Positions 34,028 to 43,970 of a DNA stretch of 64,000 nt are shown piece after piece. Position 1 is the stretch's first letter. Every line of letters begins with the position of its first letter. The notes beneath the pieces are model-generated. The model did not search any database. It saw only the letters and a program-made list of their open reading frames with translations, and was not told the DNA's origin. The position numbers and the translations under genes are program-made. Source of the DNA: Paractinoplanes ovalisporus (GTDB taxonomy: Bacteria > Actinomycetota > Actinomycetes > Mycobacteriales > Micromonosporaceae); contig NZ_JAENHP010000017.1 of assembly GCF_016834655.1 (NCBI RefSeq), positions 1 through 64,000 of the forward strand, read 5' to 3'.

Positions 34028-34229
34028 GCCAGACGACACTCACCCTCCCCTCGCGTCGCCGCGCCGTGATCACGCGAGCAAACCTGACTGACAGGTCTTG
34101 TGTGTCGGCCGCAGTCATCCAACCCACGGCCCTGCCGACGCATTCACCTGATGGAGTGAGTGATCGTGGGATCAGCTCAATTCCGAGACATATGCCTTGT
34201 GTCCGAAGTGAATGCGCCGCAGTAGCCAC
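34017..34229 (-). CDS. Small 70-residue protein, first gene of the nos operon
   Basis: This frame starts with GTG at 34229 and overlaps the sigma-like gene. The sequence contains GICLGIELIPRSLTPSGECV and a basic tail VITARRREGRVSVVWHER. It has no recognised domain. The overlap with the next gene and the shared lower-GC composition support it being real. It could be a small regulator or anti-sigma-like factor, but this is unproven. Confidence 0.45.
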   Translation of the reverse strand: MATAAHSLRTQGICLGIELIPRSLTPSGECVGRAVGWMTAADTQDLSVRFARVITARRREGRVSVVWHER

Positions 34230-34322
34230 ACCGTCACCGGCGAACGGTAGCAGTTACCGCCGTGGAGACCGAACCCCGTTGAATGATCCCATCAGAGCCT
34301 TGATCAAATGGAGCCGGAAACG

Positions 34323-34571
34323 ATGACCGATGAAGTGGATCAAAGAAAGGCCGTCGAGGACGATGACATCAGTCGTCAGGAAACCAGAAGGGAATTCGTA
34401 CACGGACCTTGGTTTCCGCTTGTCTGCGTTCTGCTCGTCGTGACGGTTGTTGTGGTTTCGATGCTGGTCGCCGGCTCCGCCTCCGGTGTGCCTGGTGCAC
34501 TCGCGGCACTTGCGACAGTGATCGGCGCCGTGGGTGGTCTGATCGCCGCCACAAGGTCACGCAGGAGATGA
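34323..34571 (+). CDS. Small two-helix membrane protein
   Basis: The ATG at 34323 (or 34308) opens an 82-residue protein. It has an acidic N-terminus (TDEVDQRKAVEDDDISRQET), two hydrophobic helices (WFPLVCVLLVVTVVVVSMLV and ALAALATVIGAVGGLIAAT) and a basic end RSRRR. GGAG lies upstream of 34323. It is divergent from the nos operon; a short dyad CGGTA-N5-TACCG lies near 34245 in the gap. The function is unknown. Confidence 0.55.
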   Translation: MTDEVDQRKAVEDDDISRQETRREFVHGPWFPLVCVLLVVTVVVVSMLVAGSASGVPGALAALATVIGAVGGLIAATRSRRR

Positions 34572-34610
34572 TCGCGGCCAAGCCACCGCACGGTGAGCCG
34601 GGCGGGCCGG

Positions 34611-36142
34611 TCAGGCGCCCATGGCCAGCTTGATGGCGGCGGTTGCGGCGGCCAAGGCCAACTGCTCGGCGACCCCCAGGGCCCACTTGCCGGCGCGGGC
34701 CAGGTTGGTTCGGGTGGCCTCCTCGTCGTTGCGGCCGGCGGCTTCGTGGGCGGCGGTCACGGCCTCGACCGTTTCGCGTTCCTGAGGGGTGCGGGCCGCG
34801 CCGGCCAGGACCTCTCGCAAGTCGGCCAGCTGGCGGGTCAGTTCGCGCAGGTCGGTTGAGGCGTTGGCCTGGTTGGCGGTGGCCGACTCGATTCTGGCCT
34901 CGTTGCCGATGATGTTGGAGCTGACGGGGGCGTTGAAGTTGAAGTTGCTTGACGACGGCATGGCGTTTCCTCCCTGGCCGACGGCCTGGATCTCGATGCG
35001 GTTGGAGTGGGTGAGCTTGGCGTTCAACGCGTCGATCTCCATCCGGAACGCCAGCTCGCGGTCGCAGCGCCGCAGTGTGCTCTGCAGCAGCATGTCGGTG
35101 TTTCCGTCCTCGGGGCGCTGCGCGATGATGCCCATGTAGAAGTTGCGGGTGGCGGCCCGGGCGGCGCGGTTCCAGTGGCCGCGGGCGGCCCGGATGTGCT
35201 CGCGGCAAGCGGCCCAGCGCCCCTCGTCGACCGCCAGCTCGCCGCTCACCCAGCTGAGCCAGCCGTTGACCCGCGCCAGTTCCATCTCGAACAGCGAATG
35301 GGCGTTGCGGGAGGCCTGCCGGGCCACCGCCTCGGCCACGATCCGCTCGAAGTGGGCGACCGCCTCCTGGCCCGAGACGACCGCGTCGCGGTAGTTGCCG
35401 TTCTGGGCCTCCCGCAGCACCTCGGCGAAGCTCTGCACCGCCTGCACGTAGCGCATGCTGTCGGCCAGGTCGCGCCGCAGCTCCTCGAACTGGGGGTCGT
35501 TGGCGTCACCGGCCCGGGCGTGCTCCTCCTCGGCCTGCGCCAGCAATTCGTCAAACGCGACGTGCGTACGGTCGAGGCTCTGATACGCGCCCTTGAAGTC
35601 ACCGGCCCGCATGTGGGCGAGCCCGGCCATCATCTGCCCGGTGGCCTCGGACAGGGTGTAGCGCAGCTCCCCCACCGGTTGCAGCGGCACGTCGCTGCGG
35701 GCCAGCTGGGCGAAGCAGCGCATCGCCTCGCGCAGGTGCTTCTCGGCGGAGTCGTAGTCGCTGGCCAGCCGGCGCTGCTCGGCCCGGTTGGCGTGCTGCT
35801 GGCCCTCGGCGAGCAGGATGTTGCCCGCGGTGGCGGCGCCGATGTAGTCGAGCTGGCGCCGGTAGTCGTCGTCCAGGCCGGGGCGGGCGCGTTCCCGCTC
35901 GGCGATGTCGCGCTGCGAGGTGTTCAGCGCCAGGAACTGGTCGAGCAACTCCTCGGCCTCGGCGAACCCGAAGTCCTTCTGCCGCCGCGCCGCCTCGGCA
36001 CTGATCATGTTCTCGAGGGTGGCCTCGGCCCGCACGTACCGGTCGAAGTCGTCGCGGTCGAGCGACCCCAGGTTCTCGTAGTAGGCGACCTCGACGACCA
36101 GGCTGTCCATGTCGTCGGGGTTGGACATGGGAGGCGGCGAGC

Positions 36143-36146
<4 letters not shown>
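34611..36146 (-). CDS. Helical-repeat protein, last gene of the TerY-P/AAA+ operon
   Basis: The 511-residue, mostly helical protein has TPR-like pairs in its middle (RLASDYDSAEKHLREAMRCF, HMRAGDFKGAYQSLDRTHVA, EALNGNYRDAVVSGQEAV-like). Near residue 405 a Ser/Asn/Phe-rich stretch (SSSNFNFNAPVSSNIIGNEA) links to a coiled-coil tail (TDLRELTRQLADLREVL) and a hydrophobic C-terminus. It may act as a scaffold or substrate adaptor for the ATPase encoded just upstream, whose stop overlaps its ATG as ATGA. The Asn/Phe segment looks like a homotypic interaction motif, but that is speculation. Confidence 0.7.
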
Positions 36147-38025
<1,879 letters not shown>

Positions 38026-38029
<4 letters not shown>

Positions 38030-39072
38030 TGCGCCCACGGCGGCCGCCCCTTCTGCTGCTTCACCTCTTCGGCGTGCGGTCGACGGGCCGCGGCCTCCTC
38101 GGCGTGCGGACGACGGGTGGCGTTGTGCGGCGGCGGGGGCGGACGGTCGGGGCCGTCCCACCCGACGGCGCTCAGCTCGATCCCGTCGTGGCCGGCCGAG
38201 GCCTGCACGGTGTCGATGACCTCGACCAACTTGGCGCAGGCGGCCTCGCCCCGGCCCTGCCGCTGTTCCTGCTGCAGACGGTCCGAGGTGTAGAGCACCC
38301 GGTGGCCACCCTCGTCGGCCGGCTCGACGACGACCGCCATGGTCTCGCCGCCGGCCCGCACCGCGCGCAGCCCGATGGCGCCGTCCGCGCTCTCGCTCAG
38401 GCTGCCGCGGTCGACGGCGAACCCGACCTCGGGCAACGCCTTGATCAGCGAGCCCAGGATGGCCCGGCGGCGGCTGAGCTGGTCGATGGCGGCGTCCAGG
38501 GCCTCCTCGCTGGCGTCGAGGCGCTTCTCGAGGCCGGAGCAGAGCCGCAGCACGTCGGCGATGTCGCCGTGCACCACCTGGGCGCTCAGCAGTTCCAGGG
38601 CCTCCGCGGCCCGGGCGCCGTCGCGCAGCGGCACCCCGGCCGCCCGCGCGTCCTGCTCGAGGGCGCGCAGCCGGGCGGTCAGTTCCCGGATGCGGGTGTC
38701 GCCGGCCCGGCGCTGCCGCTCGCGTTCGGCCCGCTGGGCGGCGACGAGGTCGAAGGACGCCCGCGGCCCGGCGTTGCGGCGCTCCACCTGGTCGAGCAGG
38801 CCGGTGGCGGCGGCCAGTTCCGACTCGGTGGTGACCCGGTCGAGCCGGGACTGCGCCTCGGCCAACTTCTGGCGCAGGCCCGTGTCCGACACCTCGGCGG
38901 CCAGCCGGCGCTGCCGTTCGGTGGCGGCCCGGCGCTCGTCGCGCAGCGCGCTGTCCCGTTCCTGGACGGCCGCGCGCTCGCGCCGCTCCCGGCGGGCCCG
39001 CTGGTCGCGCAGCAACTGCTCGTTCACCTGGCGGCCGAACTTGGCGAAGCTGTACTTGGGTGATCCGCTCAT
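38026..39072 (-). CDS. Coiled-coil protein of the TerY-P/AAA+ operon
   Basis: The 348-residue protein is dominated by charged coiled coil from about residue 20 to 220 (RDQRARRERRERAAVQERDS and on). A small alpha+beta domain of about 100 residues (AVDRGSLSESADGAIGLRAV through YTSDRLQQEQ) follows, then a Pro-rich tail with RRPHAEE twice. No named family is recognised. It may bridge the kinase/phosphatase module and the ATPase or be a phosphorylation target. The start ATG overlaps the radical SAM gene's stop as ATGA. Confidence 0.7.
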
Positions 39073-39677
39073 GGCGACCCCATGGCCTGTTCGAGGCGCC
39101 GGCGGAAGCCCGGCACCGGCGGCACGCCCATCCACCTCAGCGACCCGTCGGCGCCCACCTCGAACTGCAGCCCGGCGCCCGGTCCGGCCGCACCGGGCAG
39201 GTCGGCGTGCCGGTCGGTCAGGCGGTGGATGCGCTGGTTGTCCGAGCCCCGCCAGAGCAGGTCGGCGTGCCGGTCGGGCCGGTAGGGCCCGTCGATCAGC
39301 AGGTCGAGCCGGTCGAGCAGCCGGTGCTGGTCGGGTGTGCCGTGCCGGCGCAGGTGCTCGATCGTGTAGCCGCTGTAGGACAGCACCGACAGGTCACGGC
39401 GCCGGCGGACCGTCTCGACCAGCCGGACCAGCGCGTCGGCCTGGGCGAACGGTTCGCCGCCGGAGAGGGTGAGCCCGTCGGCGGCCTCGGCGATGATCCG
39501 GTCGGCCAGCTCGGCCACGGGCACGACGCGGCCGCCGCGGGCCGGGATCCATTGCGGGCTCACGCAATCGCGGCAGTTCAGCGGACAGCCCTGCACCCAC
39601 ACCACGAAGCGGCGGCCCGGCCCGAGAACCGTGCAGGAGGGGTGCAGCGCGGCGATCCGCACGGTCGGCCCGGTCAT
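39069..39677 (-). CDS. PflA/NrdG-like single-domain radical SAM enzyme
   Basis: The 202-residue protein has the radical SAM motif CPLNCRDC (Cys31, Cys35, Cys38), the GGEPF SAM-binding motif and LIDGPY near residue 135, as in NrdG/PflA activases (FVVWVQGCPLNC, then DLLIDGPY). Such enzymes put a glycyl radical on a partner, yet no glycyl radical enzyme is encoded nearby. Another reaction, for example peptide modification of an operon protein, is possible. It is coupled on both sides by ATGA overlaps. Confidence 0.85.
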   Translation of the reverse strand: MTGPTVRIAALHPSCTVLGPGRRFVVWVQGCPLNCRDCVSPQWIPARGGRVVPVAELADRIIAEAADGLTLSGGEPFAQADALVRLVETVRRRRDLSVLSYSGYTIEHLRRHGTPDQHRLLDRLDLLIDGPYRPDRHADLLWRGSDNQRIHRLTDRHADLPGAAGPGAGLQFEVGADGSLRWMGVPPVPGFRRRLEQAMGSP

Positions 39678-40927
39678 AGAGCCGCCACGACGATGATGAC
39701 GAGCACGATCAGGGCGATCAGGGCGATCAGGGCAATCGTCCGGAGCTGCTTGGACGACCGCGACGGTACGACGGCCGGGGGCGCGGCTTCCCGGCCGTTC
39801 ACCGGGGCCGGCGGCGCCGGATAGGTAGACAACGTTGTCGGGGCCGGGGCCAGCATCAGGCCGCCCCGCACGGGCGCGTCCAGCGGCATCGTCCAGTCGG
39901 CCGGCGGCGGGAAGTGGTCCCCATAGCCGGCGACGATCCGCGCACACCACACGCAGGCGACCGACGAGCGGTGGTAGGCGTGCCGCGGGTTGTAGCGGCA
40001 TCCCATCATCTGATAAGCGGCCTGGTCCAGTTCGTACGCCCAGGCCCGGCCGTTGGGACGCCGCTCGGGCCGCTCGTAGCCCTCCTCGAAGCACTGCCGG
40101 ATCAGGTCGAGGATCTTGCCCGGCAGGATCTCGGCGGTCAGCGCGTCGGCCGAGGGCACCAGGCGGTCGGGCCGGGTGACCCGGTTGTTGTGGTGTTTGA
40201 TGTTCTGCTCGACGCTCTCCGACGGCGGCTGCGCGGTCGAGACACCCCCGAAGGGGTGCTGCCCCTCCATGATCAGCTCGCAGATCATCACGCCGAGCCC
40301 GAAGAGGTCGTGCTCGCGGCTCAGGGGCCGGCCGTCGAGCACCTCGGGCGCCGCGTACTCGGGGGTGAACTTCTCGCCCCGGTGCAGCAGGCCGGTCTGC
40401 GGGTCGGTGAACTGCACGCCGTCGCAGTCGAGCAGCGTGACGTGGCCGTGCCGGTCGACGAGCACGTTGGACGGACTGACGTCGCCGATCACGACACCGG
40501 CCCCGTGCAACATGTCGAACAGCCGCCCGACCCGCGCCGCCACCGCGAACGTGGACCGCCAGGTGGCCTCGTCGAGCAGGTCGGCCCGCCGCCCGGGGTC
40601 GAGCAGCCGCAGCATCGGGGTGCCGTCGATGCGGGGCACCACCACGCCGCGCAGCTGGCCGCTGTGGTCGCGCAGCGTCGTGCGGGGCCACGCCACGTGC
40701 AGGTGCTCGGGGCAGTCGCCGCCCCACAGCACGGGCGAGAGACCGGTCAGCGCCTCCATGCGGGGGCCGAGCTGGGCGGCCCGGGTGAAGTCGGAATAGA
40801 GCTTGGCGCAGACGTGGGGCGAGTCGGCCACCGGATAGACGACGCCCTCGGCGCCGCTGCCGATCTCCTGGTCGACCAGGATCTGCACCGGCCGCCCGGT
40901 CAGGGTCCGCAGGGTGAGAACGGTCAT
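39674..40927 (-). CDS. YegI-like atypical Ser/Thr kinase with C-terminal membrane anchor
   Basis: The 417-residue kinase belongs to the YegI/COG4248 type. A loop GSGAEGVV (23-30), lysine in VCAKLY (Lys42), the catalytic segment VIGDVSPSNVLV (Asp149) and LLDCDGVQF in place of DFG can be seen, then EYAAPEVL. A Cys/His cluster (CRYNPRHAYHRSSVACVWCA) near residue 322 may bind zinc. A Pro/Ala linker and one C-terminal helix (IALIALIALIVLVIIVVAAL) tether it to the membrane; the helix DNA has short GATCAGGGC repeats. It pairs with the PP2C gene just upstream and the vWA gene, as yegI-yegK-yegL in E. coli. Confidence 0.85.
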   Translation of the reverse strand: MTVLTLRTLTGRPVQILVDQEIGSGAEGVVYPVADSPHVCAKLYSDFTRAAQLGPRMEALTGLSPVLWGGDCPEHLHVAWPRTTLRDHSGQLRGVVVPRIDGTPMLRLLDPGRRADLLDEATWRSTFAVAARVGRLFDMLHGAGVVIGDVSPSNVLVDRHGHVTLLDCDGVQFTDPQTGLLHRGEKFTPEYAAPEVLDGRPLSREHDLFGLGVMICELIMEGQHPFGGVSTAQPPSESVEQNIKHHNNRVTRPDRLVPSADALTAEILPGKILDLIRQCFEEGYERPERRPNGRAWAYELDQAAYQMMGCRYNPRHAYHRSSVACVWCARIVAGYGDHFPPPADWTMPLDAPVRGGLMLAPAPTTLSTYPAPPAPVNGREAAPPAVVPSRSSKQLRTIALIALIALIVLVIIVVAAL

Positions 40928-41751
40928 TTCCGCACCGCCAGAACCATGGTCTTGTCGTCCCCGGAGGAGGCGGCGAACTCCCGCGACTGCAGCTTGCGGC
41001 TCAGCTCGCTGCCGTCCACACCGGGAGCCCGGAACGCCGCGAAGTAGGCGTCGAAGTCCTCCGGCGCCCGCAGATGCGTACGGCCGTCGGACGCGCGGGT
41101 GGCGTCGAGCAGCCCGTCGATGAGCCCGTCGGTGCAGAGCGCGATGCCGCAGACCGCGGTGTCGACGACGACCCCGTAGCGCAGGTCGCGTTCCCGCCCG
41201 GGCGAGGTCATGAACACCGTCTCGCTGGCCGTGTCCCGGCCCGAGGGCGGCGGCAGCACGAGGTGGGAGCCGCCGGGCACCCGTTCCATGACCAGGAAAC
41301 CGTCGCCGACACAGACGTACGCGTAGAAGGGCGGATCGGCCACCAGCGCCAGCAGGGTGGTGGCGAACTCGGCCCGGGCCGCCATGTTGGCCCCGGTGGC
41401 GGTCGGGCGGGCCCGCAGCGGGGTCAGCGCCCGGTCGACGAGGTCGTCGAAGTGGGCCAGGCAGGCCGCCGCGAACCGATGGGAAGCGGCCCGCCATTCG
41501 GCCAGGGTGCGCGGGGCGACCGGAAAGACCCGGTCCGCGGCGTCACGGGCGGCGTCGACCGACAGCCGGGAGCCGTGCGCGGCCCGCGGCTGGGAACCGG
41601 CGCCGTCCGCGATCGCGAGCAGGTGCAGGCCCTTGCCGACCACGCCGGTCCGCATGCTGTCCTGGTTCTCCACGCCGACGCTGGCGTGGTTGGGGCCGGC
41701 CACCGAGGCCGAGATGACCCGCCAGCCCGAGTCGAGCCGGCTGCTAACCAT
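40924..41751 (-). CDS. PP2C-family protein phosphatase
   Basis: The 275-residue protein shows PP2C metal motifs: ENQDSM near residue 29, LLAIADGAGS near 45, CTDGLIDGL near 200 and a final SGDDKTMVLAV. It is therefore a Mn/Mg-dependent Ser/Thr phosphatase, corresponding to YegK/PphC of the TerY-P triad. It should reverse phosphorylation by the neighbouring kinase. The ATG at 41751 overlaps the vWA gene's 3' end by eight bases, and its stop overlaps the kinase start as ATGA. Confidence 0.88.
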   Translation of the reverse strand: MVSSRLDSGWRVISASVAGPNHASVGVENQDSMRTGVVGKGLHLLAIADGAGSQPRAAHGSRLSVDAARDAADRVFPVAPRTLAEWRAASHRFAAACLAHFDDLVDRALTPLRARPTATGANMAARAEFATTLLALVADPPFYAYVCVGDGFLVMERVPGGSHLVLPPPSGRDTASETVFMTSPGRERDLRYGVVVDTAVCGIALCTDGLIDGLLDATRASDGRTHLRAPEDFDAYFAAFRAPGVDGSELSRKLQSREFAASSGDDKTMVLAVRK

Positions 41752-42511
41752 CGTCGACGGCGCCTTCCCGCTCGAGCCAGCGCCGCATCTCGTCCTGCTT
41801 GCGGTTGTCGCGCTGGAAGTGGTCGTAGATGACGTCGGCCGGCGCATCCCGCGACTCCGCCTGGGCCGAGCCGATGCTGGTCGAGACGAGCCGCAGCACC
41901 TTGCTGAAGTCGGTGTCCTCGAGCAGGAACCAGGCCTTGGGGGCGAGCCCGCTGAGCACGGCCTGGTCGGCCCCGCGCACGCCGAGCGCGAAGAACAGCA
42001 GGTGCTTGCCGGCCTCGTGCTGGCGCAGCATGGCGGCCACGTCACGCCAGCGGTCGGTGCGATTCCCGTACGGGTCGGTCGGCACGCCATCGGTGATCAG
42101 GTGGATCATCGGCCGGTAGGCCAGCCCGACCCCCTCGGCGCTCAGCTCGTTGCGCCGCACGCTGAGCACGTCCAGCGCGTACTGGATGGCCTCGACCATC
42201 GGGGTCACGCCGTCCGATTCGAGCGTGGGCGGGTCGAAGTCCCGCAGCGGCACGTACGGGCGTGGGGTGTTGCCGCTGACCCGCCCGCTCGGGTCGACGG
42301 CCTGCACGTGGTCCTTGCCGAACGTGATCATCGCGATCTCGCCGGACATCTGCAGGGCGTCGTTGCCGCGCAGCTCCTCGCACCACTTGCGCAGCGCGTC
42401 GTTGAGCTCGTCGATCGCCCCGGTCTGCCGCATCGACGACGACGTGTCGAGGACCAGCGTGATGAGCGTGCGATTGCGGGACTGGCGGACGGGCAGGGCG
42501 TCGATCGTCAT
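41744..42511 (-). CDS. TerY-like von Willebrand factor A domain protein
   Basis: The 255-residue single vWA domain has an intact MIDAS: DTSSSM (Asp22-Ser26), a downstream Thr in the PSDGVTPMVEAIQYA-like segment, and ITDGVPTD. It resembles TerY (COG4245) and E. coli YegL, which with a PP2C and a kinase make up the TerY-P triad linked to tellurite-resistance/stress systems. The domain probably binds a partner through a metal ion in a phosphorylation-controlled way. A strong GGAGGT precedes the ATG, which also overlaps the 38-codon ORF. Confidence 0.87.
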   Translation of the reverse strand: MTIDALPVRQSRNRTLITLVLDTSSSMRQTGAIDELNDALRKWCEELRGNDALQMSGEIAMITFGKDHVQAVDPSGRVSGNTPRPYVPLRDFDPPTLESDGVTPMVEAIQYALDVLSVRRNELSAEGVGLAYRPMIHLITDGVPTDPYGNRTDRWRDVAAMLRQHEAGKHLLFFALGVRGADQAVLSGLAPKAWFLLEDTDFSKVLRLVSTSIGSAQAESRDAPADVIYDHFQRDNRKQDEMRRWLEREGAVDDG

Positions 42512-42624
42512 CGCCGGACCTCCTCGGTGACATTCGGGGTCCTCATGGCCGGACCTCCTCGATGACGGGTGGGTTCCTCGCCGCCAGATTCCTCGCCGTG
42601 GAATTTCATCGCCGCCGGATTCAT
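42508..42624 (-). CDS. 38-codon linker ORF before the vWA gene
   Basis: The ATG at 42624 overlaps the membrane gene's stop (ATGA). The frame runs 38 residues (MNPAAMKFHGEESGGEEPTR and on), ending with TPNVTEEVRR, and its stop overlaps the vWA ATG. Each start has its own GGAGGTCCGGC. Its last residues repeat the end of the upstream protein, so it looks like a by-product of a junction duplication. It keeps translation coupled but may have no protein function. Confidence 0.45.
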   Translation of the reverse strand: MNPAAMKFHGEESGGEEPTRHRGGPAMRTPNVTEEVRR

Positions 42625-42652
42625 CGCCGGACCTCCTCGGTGACGTTCGGGG
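42508..42652 (-). repeat. Duplicated gene junction (stop/RBS/start module)
   Basis: The 32 bases at 42508-42539 and 42621-42652 differ at one position only. Both encode NVTEEVRR, stop, and contain GGAGGTCCGGCG before an ATG. A weaker third copy is at 42543-42567. The 113-base offset created the small ORF between the membrane protein and vWA genes. Confidence 0.85.
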
Positions 42653-43550
42653 AGACGACGAGGGCGTCCTGGGCGCGGGCCGGGCCGATGACGGTCATCG
42701 ACTGGCCGGGGACCACTCCGCCGCCGGGGTCGATCAGGCGCGCCCACAGCACGACGCCGCCCGCGTCGACGTAACCCCCGTACGGGCCGAAGTGGGTGCG
42801 GGCCACCACGGCGGTGCCCGGCGGCGGGATCGCGTCGGCCGGCAGCGGGTCGGAGATCGGCGTCGGCGCCACCGGGGCGGGTTGTCCGCCCCGCCCGGCC
42901 GCGGGTTGAGGGACCCGCCCGGTTGCTGGTTGCGTGACACGCGCGGGCGCGGGTTCCGCCGATGGTGACGGTGACGGCGGCGGGACCGGGCTCGCCGCCG
43001 ACGTGTACGCGGGCAGCACGCGCGAACGACGGCGCAGGGCGACGAAGACGGCAGCCGCGGCAACGACGGTCATCACCAGACCTACCTTCCACGCCACGCC
43101 CCAGGCGACCGTGTCGCTCAGTGGCCTCTCACCGGTCCGCACATAGACGTTCTGGCCCTCGTCGTCCGGTCCGGCGCGGTAGAGCGCGATCAACGTCGTG
43201 GTGAAGGCGGTCACGTCGCTGGCGACGATCCGCCGGGGGAAGTCGTGCAGCACGGGGCAGGATTTCGGCAGCGCCTCGTTCGAGCAGTCGAAATCCGGAG
43301 CCCCGGATTCAAGATCGGCGGGCGGAATTATGATCAGAATATCGGCGGGCCCGCCGGCCTTCTCCAGCTCGCGGTCGAGAAGGCTGTCATTGATATTCGG
43401 ATAGCCCGCGAGATTCACCACGGTGACGCTGCGATCCGACGCCCACGCGCCCGCGAGCAGTGGGCTCAGCACGATGACGGCGCCGCTCAGCAGGGCCGTC
43501 GCGATCGCGACGGCCATCGGCCGGATCCGGTCGACCACCGTGCCAGTCAT
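42621..43550 (-). CDS. Two-helix membrane protein, first gene of the TerY-P/AAA+ operon
   Basis: The 309-residue protein has an N-terminal helix (VAIATALLSGAVIVLSPLLA), an extracytoplasmic domain of about 110 residues with two cysteines (DFDCSNEALPKSCPVL), and a second helix (VGLVMTVVAAAAVFVALR). A Pro-rich cytoplasmic linker and a small C-terminal beta domain (TAVVARTHFGPYGGYVDAGG) follow, similar to NfeD/OB-like segments. The layout fits a sensor feeding the cytoplasmic kinase/vWA module. The gene appears leaderless: TAGATT (43563-43558) lies seven bases before the ATG. Confidence 0.7.
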   Translation of the reverse strand: MTGTVVDRIRPMAVAIATALLSGAVIVLSPLLAGAWASDRSVTVVNLAGYPNINDSLLDRELEKAGGPADILIIIPPADLESGAPDFDCSNEALPKSCPVLHDFPRRIVASDVTAFTTTLIALYRAGPDDEGQNVYVRTGERPLSDTVAWGVAWKVGLVMTVVAAAAVFVALRRRSRVLPAYTSAASPVPPPSPSPSAEPAPARVTQPATGRVPQPAAGRGGQPAPVAPTPISDPLPADAIPPPGTAVVARTHFGPYGGYVDAGGVVLWARLIDPGGGVVPGQSMTVIGPARAQDALVVSPNVTEEVRR

Positions 43551-43557
43551 ACGAAAA

Positions 43558-43563
43558 AATCTA
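43558..43563 (-). promoter_or_regulatory. -10 box of the leaderless operon promoter
   Basis: On the minus strand TAGATT is followed by TTTTCGT and the ATG at 43550, placing the transcription start at the start codon. No Shine-Dalgarno is visible. This is the only promoter-like signal for the whole operon down to 34611, since all later genes overlap. Confidence 0.45.
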
Positions 43564-43786
43564 GGCTTCCGACCCCGCACAGGTCATCTCCGGTGCGTTA
43601 CCCGACAGCGGAAATAACCGAAAGTCCGTCACCTCGGAGCCGATCGGTGCGCCTGCCGAAAATGATCGTACGAGCATCCGGCGCCGCCAATTCGAAGCCC
43701 TAATTAATCGTTTAGCGCCGTTTAATGCGACAGGGCCGGACGCCCCCGGCCCGCCCGCGGTGTGACCGGAGTCTCCCGATCATGAT

Positions 43787-43830
43787 TTGACCTGAAGTTA
43801 GGTTGAGGTTCTAAGTTAGGCGAGCCTAAC
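43787..43830 (+). promoter_or_regulatory. Promoter with DtxR/IdeR-type iron box
   Basis: A -35 TTGACC at 43787-43792 and a -10-like TAAGTT at 43812-43817 are followed by the inverted repeat GTTAGGCGAGCCTAAC (43815-43830). It matches the TTAGG-N4-CCTAA core of actinobacterial iron boxes. A second, weaker TTAG...CTAA half-site lies just upstream. A ferrous-iron repressor bound here would block the promoter driving the small ORF and fprA. The 250 bases further left show no gene. Confidence 0.55.
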
Positions 43831-43835
43831 AATTA

Positions 43836-43958
43836 ACGGGGCCAGCAAGCCGGCGGCACCGCGGCGCGAAGGGATCGGCCGACGTCGAGGTCGCCGACAA
43901 GCTGCTCGCGAAGATCGACGAGATCTCGAAGATCTTCTGGGCTACGAAGCAGAGCTGA
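43836..43958 (+). CDS. Small coding-like ORF without a standard start, before fprA
   Basis: The frame reads RRHRGAKGSADVEVADKLLA then KIDEISKIFWATKQS and a TGA stop, with almost every codon ending in G or C, which is strong coding character. It has no ATG, GTG or TTG after the preceding in-frame TAA inside the iron box. A rare start (ACG at 43836, or ATT in another frame with a frameshift) would be needed. It may be a small protein with an unusual start or a frame error, or a decayed gene end. It lies 12 bases before fprA. Confidence 0.35.
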   Translation, partial: TGPASRRHRGAKGSADVEVADKLLAKIDEISKIFWATKQS

Positions 43959-43970
43959 GGACAGACGTAT

